A stretch of 64,000 nt of DNA from Saliniradius amylolyticus. GTDB taxonomy: Bacteria; Pseudomonadota; Gammaproteobacteria; Enterobacterales; Alteromonadaceae. Location: assembly GCF_003143555.1 (NCBI RefSeq), contig NZ_CP029347.1, positions 1,612,001-1,676,000 on the forward strand, written 5' to 3'. A program made the position numbers and the translations under genes. Of this stretch, positions 1 to 9,129 are shown piece by piece; position 1 is the stretch's first letter; every line of letters starts with the position of its first letter. The notes beneath the pieces are model-generated. The model ran no database searches and was not told the origin of the DNA. It saw nothing but the letters and a program-made list of their open reading frames with translations.

Positions 1-247
1 GATCGCTGATGATGGTCAGTTGGAGGTGCGAGTGAACGTGATCGAACGCTTAGGCTCCACAAGCTACCTGTATTGCCAGTTAGGCAAACAAGAGATCTGC
101 GTGCAGAGCCATGCGGTCAACCTCCCGAACACCGGCGATACCGTGCGTCTCAAGCTCACCGAGTCCAGCCTGTATCTGTTCGATCATCAGGGGCAACGCT
201 TGTCGGCAGAGAAAGCCGAGCAGCAGCTTGTGGCGGAGGCGTCCTGA
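1..247 (+). CDS. Sugar ABC transporter ATP-binding protein (MalK/UgpC type), C-terminal end only
   Basis: The reading frame is open through the left edge of the window, so only the last 81 or so residues are visible and the ATPase core lies upstream. What is seen is a short beta-rich segment with the look of a TOBE/OB-fold tail (V-N-V-I-E-R-L-G-S-T-S-Y-L-Y, then S-H-A-V-N-L-P-N-T-G-D-T-V), which is typical of the regulatory C-terminus of MalK/UgpC-type ATPases of carbohydrate importers. The stop codon directly abuts the ATG of the next gene, a sugar kinase, so the two are almost certainly co-transcribed. A TTG at position 20 can be read as a start but is internal to the frame. The family call rests on the tail alone; the substrate cannot be read from it. 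Confidence 0.7.
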   Translation, partial: IADDGQLEVRVNVIERLGSTSYLYCQLGKQEICVQSHAVNLPNTGDTVRLKLTESSLYLFDHQGQRLSAEKAEQQLVAEAS

Positions 248-1243
248 ATGATGTCAGATACAACCCAGGTGGTCTGCTTTGGCGAGGCCTTGGTGGATAT
301 GCTGTCCAATCGCATTGGCGATAGTGAGAGCGGCGGCCCTGAGACCTTTACTAAGTATGCCGGTGGTGCGCCTGCCAACGCCGCAGTCGCCGTCGCTAAG
401 CTCGGCGGAAAGGCCGCCTTTGTGGGCGCGTTGGGTCAGGATCAGTTCGGCCACTTCTTACAGCAAAACCTGGCCGATGCCGGGGTCGACATTCAGCATA
501 TTGTGACCACCGACAAGGCCAAAACCGCCCTGGCCTTTGTCTCACTGGATGAGCATGGCGAACGCACCTTTGAATTTTACCGGCCCCCGGCCGCCGATCT
601 CTGCTTTCGACCAGAGGATTTTCGCCCTGAGCTCTTTAAACAGTCCGGTATTTTGCATATCTGCTCCAATAGCCTCACCGAAATGGCTATTGCTCAGACC
701 ACCGCATATGGTGTGCAGCAAGCCTCGAAGTCCGGCTGGATCACCAGCTTCGATGTGAATTTACGTCATAACCTCTGGCCCGAGGGCAAGGCCGACGCTA
801 ACAGGGTTAACCATCTGGCTCAGCAGTGCCAGATTATCAAGATGAGCACCGAAGAGCTGGATTATCTGGCCCAAGGTCATAAGGATTACTTAACACAGTT
901 GCTACAACACAAACCTGAGCTCATCCTGATAACCGACGGCGCGAGACCCGTACAATGGTACACCAAAGCCGATCAGGGGCAGCTTTCACCGCCTAAGGTA
1001 GCGATGGTAGATGCCACCGCTGCGGGAGATGCCTTTATTGGCGGTTTGCTAAGCTGTTTATCGGCTAAGCCTATGCACAGCAATACACTTACCGAGTGGC
1101 TGAGTGGCCATGAGCTTGAGGATGATCTTTATTTTGCCTGTTGCTGCGGCGCTCATGCCGCCTCAATCAAAGGCGCTTTTAGCTCATTGCCTGACCCGGA
1201 TTCATTACAACCTTTTTTAAACCAAGGAGCCAACCATGCCTGA
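248..1243 (+). CDS. PfkB-family carbohydrate kinase, probable fructokinase
   Basis: A 331-residue ribokinase/PfkB-family kinase that phosphorylates a sugar with ATP. The N-terminal family signature is present as GGAPANAAVAVAKLGG followed by F-V-G-A-L-G-x-D-x-F-G. The C-terminal signature is DATAAGDAFIGG, in which the catalytic Asp and the GAGD-like anion hole appear as A-A-G-D. The length is normal for fructokinases. It starts at ATG 248, immediately after the stop of the ABC ATPase, and its end overlaps the start of the isomerase gene by 8 bases, so translational coupling is likely. Fructokinase is inferred from the neighbour: an AGE-family isomerase that turns mannose into fructose would supply fructose to be phosphorylated to fructose-6-phosphate. 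Other PfkB substrates are possible. Confidence 0.8.
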   Translation: MMSDTTQVVCFGEALVDMLSNRIGDSESGGPETFTKYAGGAPANAAVAVAKLGGKAAFVGALGQDQFGHFLQQNLADAGVDIQHIVTTDKAKTALAFVSLDEHGERTFEFYRPPAADLCFRPEDFRPELFKQSGILHICSNSLTEMAIAQTTAYGVQQASKSGWITSFDVNLRHNLWPEGKADANRVNHLAQQCQIIKMSTEELDYLAQGHKDYLTQLLQHKPELILITDGARPVQWYTKADQGQLSPPKVAMVDATAAGDAFIGGLLSCLSAKPMHSNTLTEWLSGHELEDDLYFACCCGAHAASIKGAFSSLPDPDSLQPFLNQGANHA

Positions 1244-2414
1244 TTTTAAAGACGCGCGCTTTCTTCGCCAGCATATCGACGACATCCTGGCCTTTTACGA
1301 TCCCCAGGTGGTGGATGGGGTTAACGGCGGCTTTCACCAGAACTATTACGACAATGGCACTGTGTTTGATAAGGGCCACAAACATCTGGTCAGCTCCACC
1401 CGTATGGTGGTCAACTACTGCCGCGCCTATCAGGACACCGGTAAAGAGCGCTATCTGGCGCTGGCGAAGCACGGCCTTAGCTATATTCGCAATCAGCACT
1501 GGGACACGGCCCGCCAGGGGTATAACTGGATCTTGCAGGACAATCAGCCGGTGGATCAGACCAATCACTGCTATGGCCTGGCCTTTGTGATACTGGCCTA
1601 CTCCCGCTGTGTGGAGGTGGGGATTGAATCGGCCCGCGCCGATCTGTATCGCACCTGGGAGATCCTGAACCGCCGTTTCTGGCAGTCCCACATTGAACTG
1701 TACGCCGACGAAGCCTCACCGGATTGGAAGCAGCTGGGTGATTACCGCGGGCAAAATGCCAACATGCACTGCTGCGAAGCGACTCTGGCCGCTTATCAGG
1801 CCACCGGCGATGAGGTCTTTTTAGAGCGCGCCTACACCCTGGCAAAAACAGTGGCGGTCAAACTGGCCGACAAAACCGGTGGTCTTATCTGGGAACATTT
1901 CGGTAAACAGCTCAATATCGACTGGGACTACAACAAAGACGACCCACAAAACCTCTACCGCCCGTGGGGGTTCCAGCCCGGTCACCAAACCGAATGGACC
2001 AAGCTATTAGTCACCCTGCACCGCTATAAGAAAGAAGACTGGCTGCTTAAACGTGCCCGTGCCCTGTTCGACCGTTCCTTAGAACTCTGCTGGGACGACC
2101 AACACGGCGGCATCTGCTATGGTCATGCGCCGGATAACAGTATTTGCGATTCGGATAAATACTTCTGGGTCCAGTGCGAAACATTTGCCGCCGCCGCCAT
2201 GCTGGCGCAGGCCACCGATGACCAGCAATACTGGCGCTGGTATGAGCAAATCTGGGCCTATGCCTGGGATCATTTTGTCGACCACAAATACGGCGCCTGG
2301 TATCGCATCCTGAAAGCCAACAACGACAAATACACCAACGAGAAAAGCATCCTCGGCGGTAAGTGTGATTACCATACTATGGGGGCATGCTGGGATACTC
2401 TGGCGGTGTTGTGA
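1236..2414 (+). CDS. AGE-family epimerase/isomerase, candidate mannose isomerase
   Basis: A 392-residue protein of the N-acylglucosamine 2-epimerase (AGE) superfamily, an alpha/alpha barrel that interconverts aldoses and ketoses or C2 epimers. The family-type histidines are visible: one in PGHQTEWTKLL near residue 250 and one in CDYHTMGACWDTL near residue 380, matching the spacing of the catalytic pair in YihS/mannose isomerase. The repeated W- and Y-rich helices are also typical. The gene overlaps the upstream kinase by 8 bases and is the last gene of the operon. Mannose-to-fructose isomerisation is the reading that best fits a kinase and importer upstream. Cellobiose 2-epimerase or true N-acylglucosamine 2-epimerase cannot be excluded from sequence alone. 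Confidence 0.78.
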   Translation: MPDFKDARFLRQHIDDILAFYDPQVVDGVNGGFHQNYYDNGTVFDKGHKHLVSSTRMVVNYCRAYQDTGKERYLALAKHGLSYIRNQHWDTARQGYNWILQDNQPVDQTNHCYGLAFVILAYSRCVEVGIESARADLYRTWEILNRRFWQSHIELYADEASPDWKQLGDYRGQNANMHCCEATLAAYQATGDEVFLERAYTLAKTVAVKLADKTGGLIWEHFGKQLNIDWDYNKDDPQNLYRPWGFQPGHQTEWTKLLVTLHRYKKEDWLLKRARALFDRSLELCWDDQHGGICYGHAPDNSICDSDKYFWVQCETFAAAAMLAQATDDQQYWRWYEQIWAYAWDHFVDHKYGAWYRILKANNDKYTNEKSILGGKCDYHTMGACWDTLAVL

Positions 2415-2468
2415 GCACCGCCAGCGTCATTTAAAAAAAACGCTGCCTCTAAAGAGCTCAGCCACCAT

Positions 2469-2804
2469 CTAATGACTAACAGTACGGGAAAACATATTAA
2501 TAATCACAACGCCAGCCAGAATCAGCACAATACCGATAACCGCAGGCAAATCCGGGAACTGTCGATAGATAATGGCACTAAGTGCTGTAATCAGCACAAT
2601 CCCTGCGCCGGCCCAGATGGCGTAGGCAATGCCGACCGGTACAGTTTTGACCACCAGTGACAGCATATAAAACGCCACCACGTAGGCCAGCACACACAGG
2701 CCCCCCGCAACTGGCTGCTGAAAACCATTGGAGGCTTTTAAGGCCAAGGTGCCGGCCACCTCTGCGATAATGGCGATGGTCAGATAAGTAAATCCTGATG
2801 ACAT
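2469..2804 (-). CDS. Small multidrug resistance (SMR) family efflux protein, EmrE/QacE type
   Basis: A 111-residue inner-membrane protein with four transmembrane helices. The membrane-embedded proton- and drug-binding glutamate is seen at residue 15 in IIAEVAGTLALK, and the second signature VPVGIAYAIWAGAGIVL carries the aromatic pair Tyr61 and Trp64 (Y60/W63 in EmrE). These place it in the multidrug pump branch rather than the SugE guanidinium exporter branch. A good ribosome binding site (GGGGAG) precedes the ATG. It begins 19 bases after the ygiQ stop, so it is probably cotranscribed with ygiQ. No ykkC-type guanidine riboswitch fits in that gap. The likely role is proton-coupled export of cationic hydrophobic compounds. 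Confidence 0.85.
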   Translation of the reverse strand: MSSGFTYLTIAIIAEVAGTLALKASNGFQQPVAGGLCVLAYVVAFYMLSLVVKTVPVGIAYAIWAGAGIVLITALSAIIYRQFPDLPAVIGIVLILAGVVIINMFSRTVSH

Positions 2805-2823
2805 TTATAGCTCCCCTGGGATG

Positions 2824-5019
2824 CTAACGCTCCTGGCGTTGCGGCTTCTTATTCCGGGCTTTGCCTTTCCCCGTGGAAGCCGCCTTATATTTCGGTTTGG
2901 GTGGCAACCCAGTGTGCTTGGTCAGGGCTTTTTCCCCCTTACGCCCTTTCGGTGCCTGACGACGTTTCTCATTCGGGCTTTCCGGCGGGACAAGATGCTG
3001 GGGTCCCCGGCCAATGAGGTCTTCCCGCCCCATGCGCTTCAGGGCTTCGCGGATCTGCGGGAAATTCTTAGGATCGTGGTAACGCAGCATGGCCTTATGC
3101 AGACGACGGTGGATCTCCCCTTTGGCCGACGGCACGGCATCACTGTCTTTTTTCACCTTCTTCAGCGAATTCACCTCGGTGTGATACATGGTGGTGGCGG
3201 TCGCCATGGGTGACGGATAGAAGTTTTGCACCTGGTCCAGCTTAAAGCGATTTTCCTTGAGCCAGATGGCCAGATTCAGCATGTCTTCATCGGTAGTACC
3301 GGGGTGAGAGGCAATAAAATAGGGTATTAAATACTGCTCTTTGCCCGCTTCCTTAGAGAACTTATCGAATAGCTCTTTGAACCGGTAATAACTGCCCATA
3401 CCCGGTTTCATCATCTTAGATAATGGGCCCTCTTCGGTGTGCTCGGGTGCAATTTTCAAATAACCGCCCACATGGTGTTTTGCCAGCTCTTCCACATAGC
3501 GCGGATCTTCCACCGCTAAATCATAGCGCACGCCGGAGGCGATCAGGATCTTCTTGATGCCGTCCAGATTGCGCGCCCGCCGATACAGATCGATGGTCGG
3601 TGTATGGTCGGTATCCATATGGGCACAGATGCTGGGATAGACACACGACGGGCGCCGACAGGTGGCCTCGGCCTTGGGGCTTTGACAGCGCAGCCGGTAC
3701 ATATTGGCAGTGGGCCCGCCAAGATCGGAAATCACGCCGGTAAACCCAGGCACTTTGTCGCGAATGTCTTCGATCTCTCGGATGATGGAGTCTTCTGAGC
3801 GGCTTTGAATGATGCGCCCCTCATGCTCGGTAATAGAGCAGAACGTACAACCACCGTAACAGCCGCGCATAATGTTGACCGAGAACTTGATCATGTCATA
3901 GGCCGGGATCTTGGCATCGCCATACACCGGATGAGGTATGCGTTGATACGGCAGATCAAATACCGCGTCCAGCTCTTCGGTTTCCAGCGGCATGGCCGGA
4001 GGATTGATCCAGATGGAGCGATCGCCGTGGCGCTGCATCAGCGCCCGCGCGCACCCCGGATTAGTCTCCTGATGTAAAATACGCGAAGTATGGGTATACA
4101 GGGTCTTATTGTCGCGAACCACTTCAAACGCCGGCAATTTTACATATACGTACTCCCAGGGACGACGACGAAAATCCGCCTGCACCACCACTGGCTTGGC
4201 GGCGTTTTTATCTTCCGGTTGCTGCGCCTTAGCTTGCTGATCGCAGTCCGGTTCCTCCTGATACGGGCTTGGAATAGGGTCGATCTTGCCCGGCCTGTCG
4301 AGCTGCGTGGAATCCACTCCTTCCCACTCCGGCAGCGCCTCTTTAACGATAATGGCGGTACCGCGCACATCACGAATGTCCTTGATGTCTTCTCCGGCCG
4401 CTAAGCGGTGGGTTACTTCCACCAGAGGGCGCTCGGCATTGCCGAACATCAACATATCGGCTTTCGAATCAAACAGTACCGAGCGACGGACCTTTTCCGA
4501 CCAGTAGTCATAGTGGGCGATGCGGCGCAAGCTGGCCTCAATACCACCAACAATGACAGGCACACCTTTAAACGCCTCCCGGCAGCGCTGAGCGTACACA
4601 GTTACCGCCCTGTCCGGTCGCTTTCCGCCCACGTTGCCGGGGGTGTAAGCATCGTCGTGGCGCAGCTTTTTATCGGCGGTGTAGCGATTGATCATCGAGT
4701 CCATGTTGCCCGCTGTCACCCCAAAATACAGATTGGGCTTACCCAGCTTCATGAAATCGTCTTTGCTGTGCCAGTCTGGCTGGGAAATAATCCCCACCCG
4801 AAAGCCCTGAGCTTCCAGCATGCGACCGATGACCGCCATACCAAAGCTGGGGTGATCCACATAGGCATCGCCGGTGACCAGGATCACGTCGCAACTGTCC
4901 CAGCCCAGCTGGTCCATTTCTTCCCGGCTCATGGGTAAAAATGGCGCCGCTCCAAAGCAATGGGCCCAGTATTTGGGATAGGAAAACAGCGAACGCTCGG
5001 CTTTGATGGTGGCTTTCAT
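2824..5019 (-). CDS. ygiQ: YgiQ family radical SAM protein
   Basis: A radical S-adenosylmethionine protein of the UPF0313 family. The [4Fe-4S] motif is CYGGCTFC near residues 385-392, preceded by MRG and followed by S-I-T-E-H-E-G-R. The N-terminus reads [20 protein letters not shown], nearly the E. coli YgiQ start, with a B12-binding-like segment after it. The C-terminus is basic. The frame is open to 5088, but the extra 23 residues have no family counterpart, so I place the start at ATG 5019, giving 731 residues (E. coli about 739). Neither start has a strong ribosome binding site. The reaction of this family is not established as far as I know. It is divergent from the SpoU methyltransferase and lies upstream of the SMR gene. 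Confidence 0.92.
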   Translation of the reverse strand: MKATIKAERSLFSYPKYWAHCFGAAPFLPMSREEMDQLGWDSCDVILVTGDAYVDHPSFGMAVIGRMLEAQGFRVGIISQPDWHSKDDFMKLGKPNLYFGVTAGNMDSMINRYTADKKLRHDDAYTPGNVGGKRPDRAVTVYAQRCREAFKGVPVIVGGIEASLRRIAHYDYWSEKVRRSVLFDSKADMLMFGNAERPLVEVTHRLAAGEDIKDIRDVRGTAIIVKEALPEWEGVDSTQLDRPGKIDPIPSPYQEEPDCDQQAKAQQPEDKNAAKPVVVQADFRRRPWEYVYVKLPAFEVVRDNKTLYTHTSRILHQETNPGCARALMQRHGDRSIWINPPAMPLETEELDAVFDLPYQRIPHPVYGDAKIPAYDMIKFSVNIMRGCYGGCTFCSITEHEGRIIQSRSEDSIIREIEDIRDKVPGFTGVISDLGGPTANMYRLRCQSPKAEATCRRPSCVYPSICAHMDTDHTPTIDLYRRARNLDGIKKILIASGVRYDLAVEDPRYVEELAKHHVGGYLKIAPEHTEEGPLSKMMKPGMGSYYRFKELFDKFSKEAGKEQYLIPYFIASHPGTTDEDMLNLAIWLKENRFKLDQVQNFYPSPMATATTMYHTEVNSLKKVKKDSDAVPSAKGEIHRRLHKAMLRYHDPKNFPQIREALKRMGREDLIGRGPQHLVPPESPNEKRRQAPKGRKGEKALTKHTGLPPKPKYKAASTGKGKARNKKPQRQER

Positions 5020-5183
5020 AACAGGCGGGACTCTCGATAACGCAAAGGGTCGCGGATTATACCTGAACGCCATGGAAATATTGACCATTTTTCAGACAAA
5101 CAATGTCAGATTGGTCTGTATTTAAGTTGTATTTCTTATCCGAGTTGCCTACTCTAGCGCCGTTCAATCAACGGTAATTCAAT

Positions 5184-5690
5184 ATGAATCCATCCAGAGT
5201 CACTTTAGGGCTGGTCAACCCCAAATCCGCCACCAATGTGGCCTCCATATTACGGGCCTGCGGCTGCTACGGCGCCAGTGCAGTGTTCTATACCGGCCAG
5301 CGTTATGGTTATGCCAAGGATTATCGCGCCGACACCCAGAAGATTCGCGAGCGCATTCCCACGGTGGGCGTGGACGACCTCATCAGTATGACCCCCAAGG
5401 GGGCCAGTCGTATCGGTATTGAACTGGTGGAAGGCGCCACGCCGCTGCCTGAATTTGAACATCCGGATAATGCCTACTACTTGTTTGGCCCTGAAGATGG
5501 TTCTCTGCCACAAGAAGTGGTGTCGGCCTGTGATCATGTCATTTATATCCCGACTCAGGGCAGCATGAACCTGGCCGCCACCGCCAATGTGGTACTTTAT
5601 GATCGTATGAGCAAACGGGATTACCCGGTAGGTGACACACTTATTCGACAAAGCCGGGACAATAATAACCGCTTAAAAATCGCGCTCTAA
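5184..5690 (+). CDS. RNA methyltransferase, SpoU/TrmH (SPOUT) family
   Basis: A 168-residue SPOUT-fold methyltransferase acting on tRNA or rRNA ribose with SAM. The three SpoU motifs are clear: motif 1 in NVASILRACGCYGASAV, motif 2 in YLFGPEDGSLPQEV and the knot-forming motif 3 in IYIPTQGSMNLAATANVVLY. There is no N-terminal RNA-binding extension, as in the short TrmL-like proteins, but the sequence is not TrmL, so the target nucleotide is unknown. The ATG at 5184 is the only sensible start. The 3' end overlaps by 18 bases, tail to tail, with the CadC-like gene on the other strand, and no intrinsic terminator is seen between them. Confidence 0.85.
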   Translation: MNPSRVTLGLVNPKSATNVASILRACGCYGASAVFYTGQRYGYAKDYRADTQKIRERIPTVGVDDLISMTPKGASRIGIELVEGATPLPEFEHPDNAYYLFGPEDGSLPQEVVSACDHVIYIPTQGSMNLAATANVVLYDRMSKRDYPVGDTLIRQSRDNNNRLKIAL

Positions 5691-7910
5691 CAACGCCTGC
5701 TGGGTTTGCTGCTTTTGCTTGATGGTTCTGCGTAGCGTATCGAAACCCGGCACGGATGAGTATTGTTCCCACAGAGGGTGACGCAGTCTAAGCCAATGAT
5801 GCACTAGCCAGCCGTCATTCGCGGTCTGCATTAAAGCATTAACAGCCTCCCTGGGTTGACCGGTTGCCAACAGACGACGTGCCCCCATTGCCTGACTGGC
5901 TGACCATTGCGGCAAGGCCTGCTCGAATTGCACCAGTTTATTTATCAACCTCTGATCACCGGGCGCAGACAGGCTCAGTAACCCCAACGCCTGCTCCACG
6001 TTTTGGATATTCACCAACCGGTCAGAAGCTTTGATCTTCCTTGCTTCAGCGGTTATCAGGGCCGGGGCTGAGCGTCTGAGTTCCTCAGCGGTCTGGAGCA
6101 ATACGGGCATCAGATTGTAAGTGCCGCTTTTCAGACTAATAAGCTGAGTCAGTAATTTAAAGCGCAAAGCCGCATCCTTGCGCTGATACACCAACCGCAC
6201 AAAGTTTTTCCAGAACCTGGCGTCCACCGAGTCACCATAAAGGGCAGCCGTATGCTCAAACCAGTACTGGGCCTCACCGGACAGCCCAAGATCCAGATAT
6301 ATCAATCCCAGATAAGCGCTGTTCGCCGCTGACCCAGGATCGAGCTCCATCGCTGACTCTAGTACCTTAACAGCGTCTGCCAGTTTGCCCTCTTGATGCA
6401 GTATGCGGGCCTTCCAGACATAGCCCCAAACGTAATCAGGGTCGATGCTGATGGCGTCCTCGAGCGCCTGATACGCCGAATCGTACTGACCGATAACACC
6501 ATAAACAATCGCCAGATTAATGTTTACCCAGGGTGACAAGGGGTCCGCCTGCTGGGCTTTCAATGCGTAGGCCAGGGCCTTTTCCGGTTGATTGCGGGCA
6601 ATCTCCAGCTCGGAATATAAATACAGTGCCTGCGAATTGGATGGCTCAACCTCAAATACCGCCTCCAACGCTTGTTCAGCTCGCTTAAAGTTCTGCCTTT
6701 GAGTAGCAATGATAGCCCTGGCATTGAGGGCATCTATTTGTCTAGGGTTTAAGTCCAGCGCCTGCTCAATGGCTTGTTCGGCTTTGGTAATGGCCATTGC
6801 CTCTGGCATGTAGATATCGTGAAATTGATACCGGGCATAGATATAGGCAAGGCTGCCCCGGGCGGAGGCAAAATCGGGCTCTATCTCTAACGCTTTTAAA
6901 AACGCCTTTTCAGCCCGGGCAAACCACTCACTGGTTGAGCCATTCATCCACCAATAGTTGCCTCTGAGGTAATACTGGTAGGCTTTTACGTCAACCTGGC
7001 CTGAGTCGCCTTGCTCCGATGATGGCTCTTCTGTATTGATGCCCAGTTGCTCAAATACCGGTTTTAACAGTGCCGGAGTAATGGCCCCTGGCTTTAACTC
7101 ATCGCTGTTGACCGGCATCGTCCGAACCACCTTATCAACCTGGCTGTCATATATGCTCAATACAAGGTCGGCGCCTGAGGAGGTGAGTCGTTCAACACGG
7201 CCGGTTATGACAAAGCGCACTTGCTTCGACTTTTGTTCAACATTCTGCTCAGGCTGGTAGGGGGCAAGCGACAGGCGCGATTGCCCGGATAATCCCTGAT
7301 GCAGCTGCTCAGATAACTCAGCGGCCAGGTAATCCCCTTCTTTTTTGCCGCTGCCGTTAGTGAATGCAGTGACCGCCACCGATGGTTGGTTTGCCACTGA
7401 ATCCGATGGCGTAGGAGAGGTGTCGTATTTCGGCTCGTCAGCTCCAAACCACCAGAGCGGAACGATGATCACCATTATGACAATCAGTGCCGTGGCGATG
7501 ATCACCGACATCCGGCTTTCCGGTTGCTGCGGCCTGGATGTTGGCTCAGGCTGAGATTCAGCCTGTTGCGGCAGATGTTGCTGCCACTGAACGTTACTGG
7601 TCAGCCTATACCCTCTTTTCGGCACGGTCTGGATGACTTGTCGCGCCTGACTGTCATTCAGCGCCTTACGCAACTGCGAAATAGTGCGGGTCAGCGCCTC
7701 CTCGACCACAACCCGCTCTCCCCAAACCTTGTTGAATAAGCTATCGCGGGGAACGGTCTGACCGGCCTGCAACGCTAATACCCATAACACATGCATGGCT
7801 TTGGGCTCGACGTGGACCCACTGGCCATGCAGGTTAATGCTGTTGTTATCCGCATCAACCTGTACATCACCAATATAAAATTGTCCTTCGGGGCGATTTT
7901 TACCTGTCAT
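5673..7910 (-). CDS. CadC/ToxR-like transmembrane transcriptional regulator with TPR sensor domain
   Basis: About 745 residues. The N-terminal 100 residues form an OmpR/PhoB-type winged helix (V-H-V-E-P-K-A-M-H-V-L-W-V-L, then V-W-G-E-R-V-V-V-E-E-A-L-T-R-T-I-S-Q-L-R-K-A-L, then V-P-K-R-G-Y-R-L). A Pro/Gln linker follows, then one transmembrane helix (SVIIATALIVIMVIIVPLWW, about residues 135-155), and a long periplasmic part with several TPR repeats (for example A-L-E-I-E-P-D-F-A-S-A-R-G-S-L-A-Y-I-Y). This is the architecture of membrane-bound one-component regulators that bind DNA from the membrane. The frame can start at TTG 7925, but ATG 7910 with an upstream GGAAA is preferred. The divergent small secreted TPR gene at 8093 is a natural target. 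The signal sensed is unknown. Confidence 0.85.
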   Translation of the reverse strand: MTGKNRPEGQFYIGDVQVDADNNSINLHGQWVHVEPKAMHVLWVLALQAGQTVPRDSLFNKVWGERVVVEEALTRTISQLRKALNDSQARQVIQTVPKRGYRLTSNVQWQQHLPQQAESQPEPTSRPQQPESRMSVIIATALIVIMVIIVPLWWFGADEPKYDTSPTPSDSVANQPSVAVTAFTNGSGKKEGDYLAAELSEQLHQGLSGQSRLSLAPYQPEQNVEQKSKQVRFVITGRVERLTSSGADLVLSIYDSQVDKVVRTMPVNSDELKPGAITPALLKPVFEQLGINTEEPSSEQGDSGQVDVKAYQYYLRGNYWWMNGSTSEWFARAEKAFLKALEIEPDFASARGSLAYIYARYQFHDIYMPEAMAITKAEQAIEQALDLNPRQIDALNARAIIATQRQNFKRAEQALEAVFEVEPSNSQALYLYSELEIARNQPEKALAYALKAQQADPLSPWVNINLAIVYGVIGQYDSAYQALEDAISIDPDYVWGYVWKARILHQEGKLADAVKVLESAMELDPGSAANSAYLGLIYLDLGLSGEAQYWFEHTAALYGDSVDARFWKNFVRLVYQRKDAALRFKLLTQLISLKSGTYNLMPVLLQTAEELRRSAPALITAEARKIKASDRLVNIQNVEQALGLLSLSAPGDQRLINKLVQFEQALPQWSASQAMGARRLLATGQPREAVNALMQTANDGWLVHHWLRLRHPLWEQYSSVPGFDTLRRTIKQKQQTQQALLERDF

Positions 7911-8092
7911 GCTCTGTATTTCCAATTTATTCAGCAGGTTTTATCCCTTTGATTAACAAGAAAAATAACCTTCATTAGGAAAACATTAGCCGGTCATTTC
8001 ACTTTCGTCAGGCGCTCAGTATGACTCAGTTTTATAAGGTCGTCACTGGTATCGCTCATACCGGCAAGTGTTAAACATCCAAGGGGAAAACC

Positions 8093-8569
8093 ATGCAAAA
8101 TCTAATCAAAATCACCGCAATCGCCGCCATTACTTTGGCCGCTTTCACTGCCAGTGGCAGCCCGTCAGGCTCACTGGAACTGAAAACAAGCTATGCCGAT
8201 GTCTATGGTGTCAGAGATGTTGAAGCCGGAAACTACCAGACTGGCGTACAGAAACTCTCTCAGTTCAAAGCCAAGACGTCACACCGGGGCGAACTCGCCG
8301 ACATTAACACCAATTTATGCGTGGCTTACATTTCTCAGGGCGACTTACAGCAGGCCACAACAACCTGCTCAGAAGCGGTCAAGATGTACACCAGTAAGAG
8401 AGAGAAAAGCATCGCCTATAACAACCTGGCGGTTTTAAGCTACCTGCAGGGTGACGCCAAGGCGAGTGTCGAAAATCTGGAGATGGCCGCTTATCTGAAC
8501 CCTCACAATGATATTACCGCCCGTAATCTTGAACGGGTTCTGGCCAGAAGTCAGTTCGCCAGCAACTGA
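8093..8569 (+). CDS. Secreted TPR-repeat protein of unknown function
   Basis: A 158-residue protein with a cleavable signal peptide (MQNLIKITAIAAITLAAFTASGS, cleavage probably around residue 20-23) and two to three TPR-like helix pairs: G-E-L-A-D-I-N-T-N-L-C-V-A-Y, K-S-I-A-Y-N-N-L-A-V-L-S-Y-L-Q-G-D-A and A-S-V-E-N-L-E-M-A-A-Y-L-N-P-H-N-D. It is therefore a small periplasmic protein-interaction module. It has a strong ribosome binding site (AAGGGG). It is divergent from the CadC-like regulator with about 180 bases between the starts, and that regulator carries TPRs on the same side of the membrane, so the pair may interact or be target and regulator. No enzymatic motif is visible. Confidence 0.75.
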   Translation: MQNLIKITAIAAITLAAFTASGSPSGSLELKTSYADVYGVRDVEAGNYQTGVQKLSQFKAKTSHRGELADINTNLCVAYISQGDLQQATTTCSEAVKMYTSKREKSIAYNNLAVLSYLQGDAKASVENLEMAAYLNPHNDITARNLERVLARSQFASN

Positions 8570-8592
8570 TTGAGCAAGACGACATCTGAACG

Positions 8593-8613
8593 ATGCCCGC
8601 CCGTTGCGGGCAT
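8593..8613. terminator. Hairpin between convergent genes, possible bidirectional terminator
   Basis: An 8-bp perfect stem ATGCCCGC/GCGGGCAT with a 5-base loop sits between the stop codons of the TPR gene and the facing GNAT gene. There is no T-run on either side, so termination is a guess from position and stem strength. Confidence 0.4.
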
Positions 8614-9129
8614 TCAGCAGGCTCGCCGCTCTCTTTCGCGGTCTTCCTTTCTTAGCCGGGCCATAATCAACAGGTTATGGTACTGGCCTCTCTTAAAAGT
8701 GGCAAAACGCTTTTCGCCCTCAATTTCAAAGTCATACTTCTTATAGAGCTCGATAGCCGGCTTATTATCGGAATGCACTTCCAACTCGATACGCACCAGG
8801 TTTAGCCAGTTATCGGCCTGCTCCAGCATCGAGTGCATCAACCGACGACCAAGCCCCTTCCCCTGGGCGTCAGGATGAATAGCAATCGCTAAAGACGCAC
8901 AGTGACGCTCCCGGGCTTTGTCTGATAAAAACAAGGAAACATGTCCCATAATTCGGCCACCCTGCTCGGCTACCAGCGTATAATTCCTGGTACTGAAAAA
9001 CAGATCGCTTACTGTTTCAGAGCTCATATAAGGCAGTTGAGATGTCTGCTCCGTTACCTCAGTAAAGCGATAAGTGTCAGCGAGAGACTCGGCATCAGAT
9101 TTTTCAAGATGACGAATGTTAAATTCCAT
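8614..9129 (-). CDS. GNAT family N-acetyltransferase, YhhY-like
   Basis: A 171-residue acetyltransferase of the GNAT fold. The acetyl-CoA pyrophosphate loop is HPDAQGKGLGRRLMHSML (Q-G-x-G-x-G/R form), with the preceding beta-4 strand L-A-I-A-I. Towards the C-terminus R-I-E-L-E-V-H-S-D-N-K-P-A-I-E-L-Y-K-K-Y-D-F-E-I-E-G is the conserved A/B motif of the YhhY/amino-acid acetyltransferase group. The C-terminal tail is highly charged (R-K-E-D-R-E-R-E-R-R). ATG 9129 is the natural start. It is monocistronic and convergent with the TPR gene. A substrate such as an amino acid or a toxic analogue is suggested only by the resemblance to YhhY. Confidence 0.82.
   Translation of the reverse strand: MEFNIRHLEKSDAESLADTYRFTEVTEQTSQLPYMSSETVSDLFFSTRNYTLVAEQGGRIMGHVSLFLSDKARERHCASLAIAIHPDAQGKGLGRRLMHSMLEQADNWLNLVRIELEVHSDNKPAIELYKKYDFEIEGEKRFATFKRGQYHNLLIMARLRKEDRERERRAC

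Noticed and set aside
2805-2823. Guanidine (ykkC-type) riboswitch ahead of the SMR gene
   Set aside because: Only 19 bases separate ygiQ and the SMR gene, too little for any riboswitch, and the protein is of the multidrug type.
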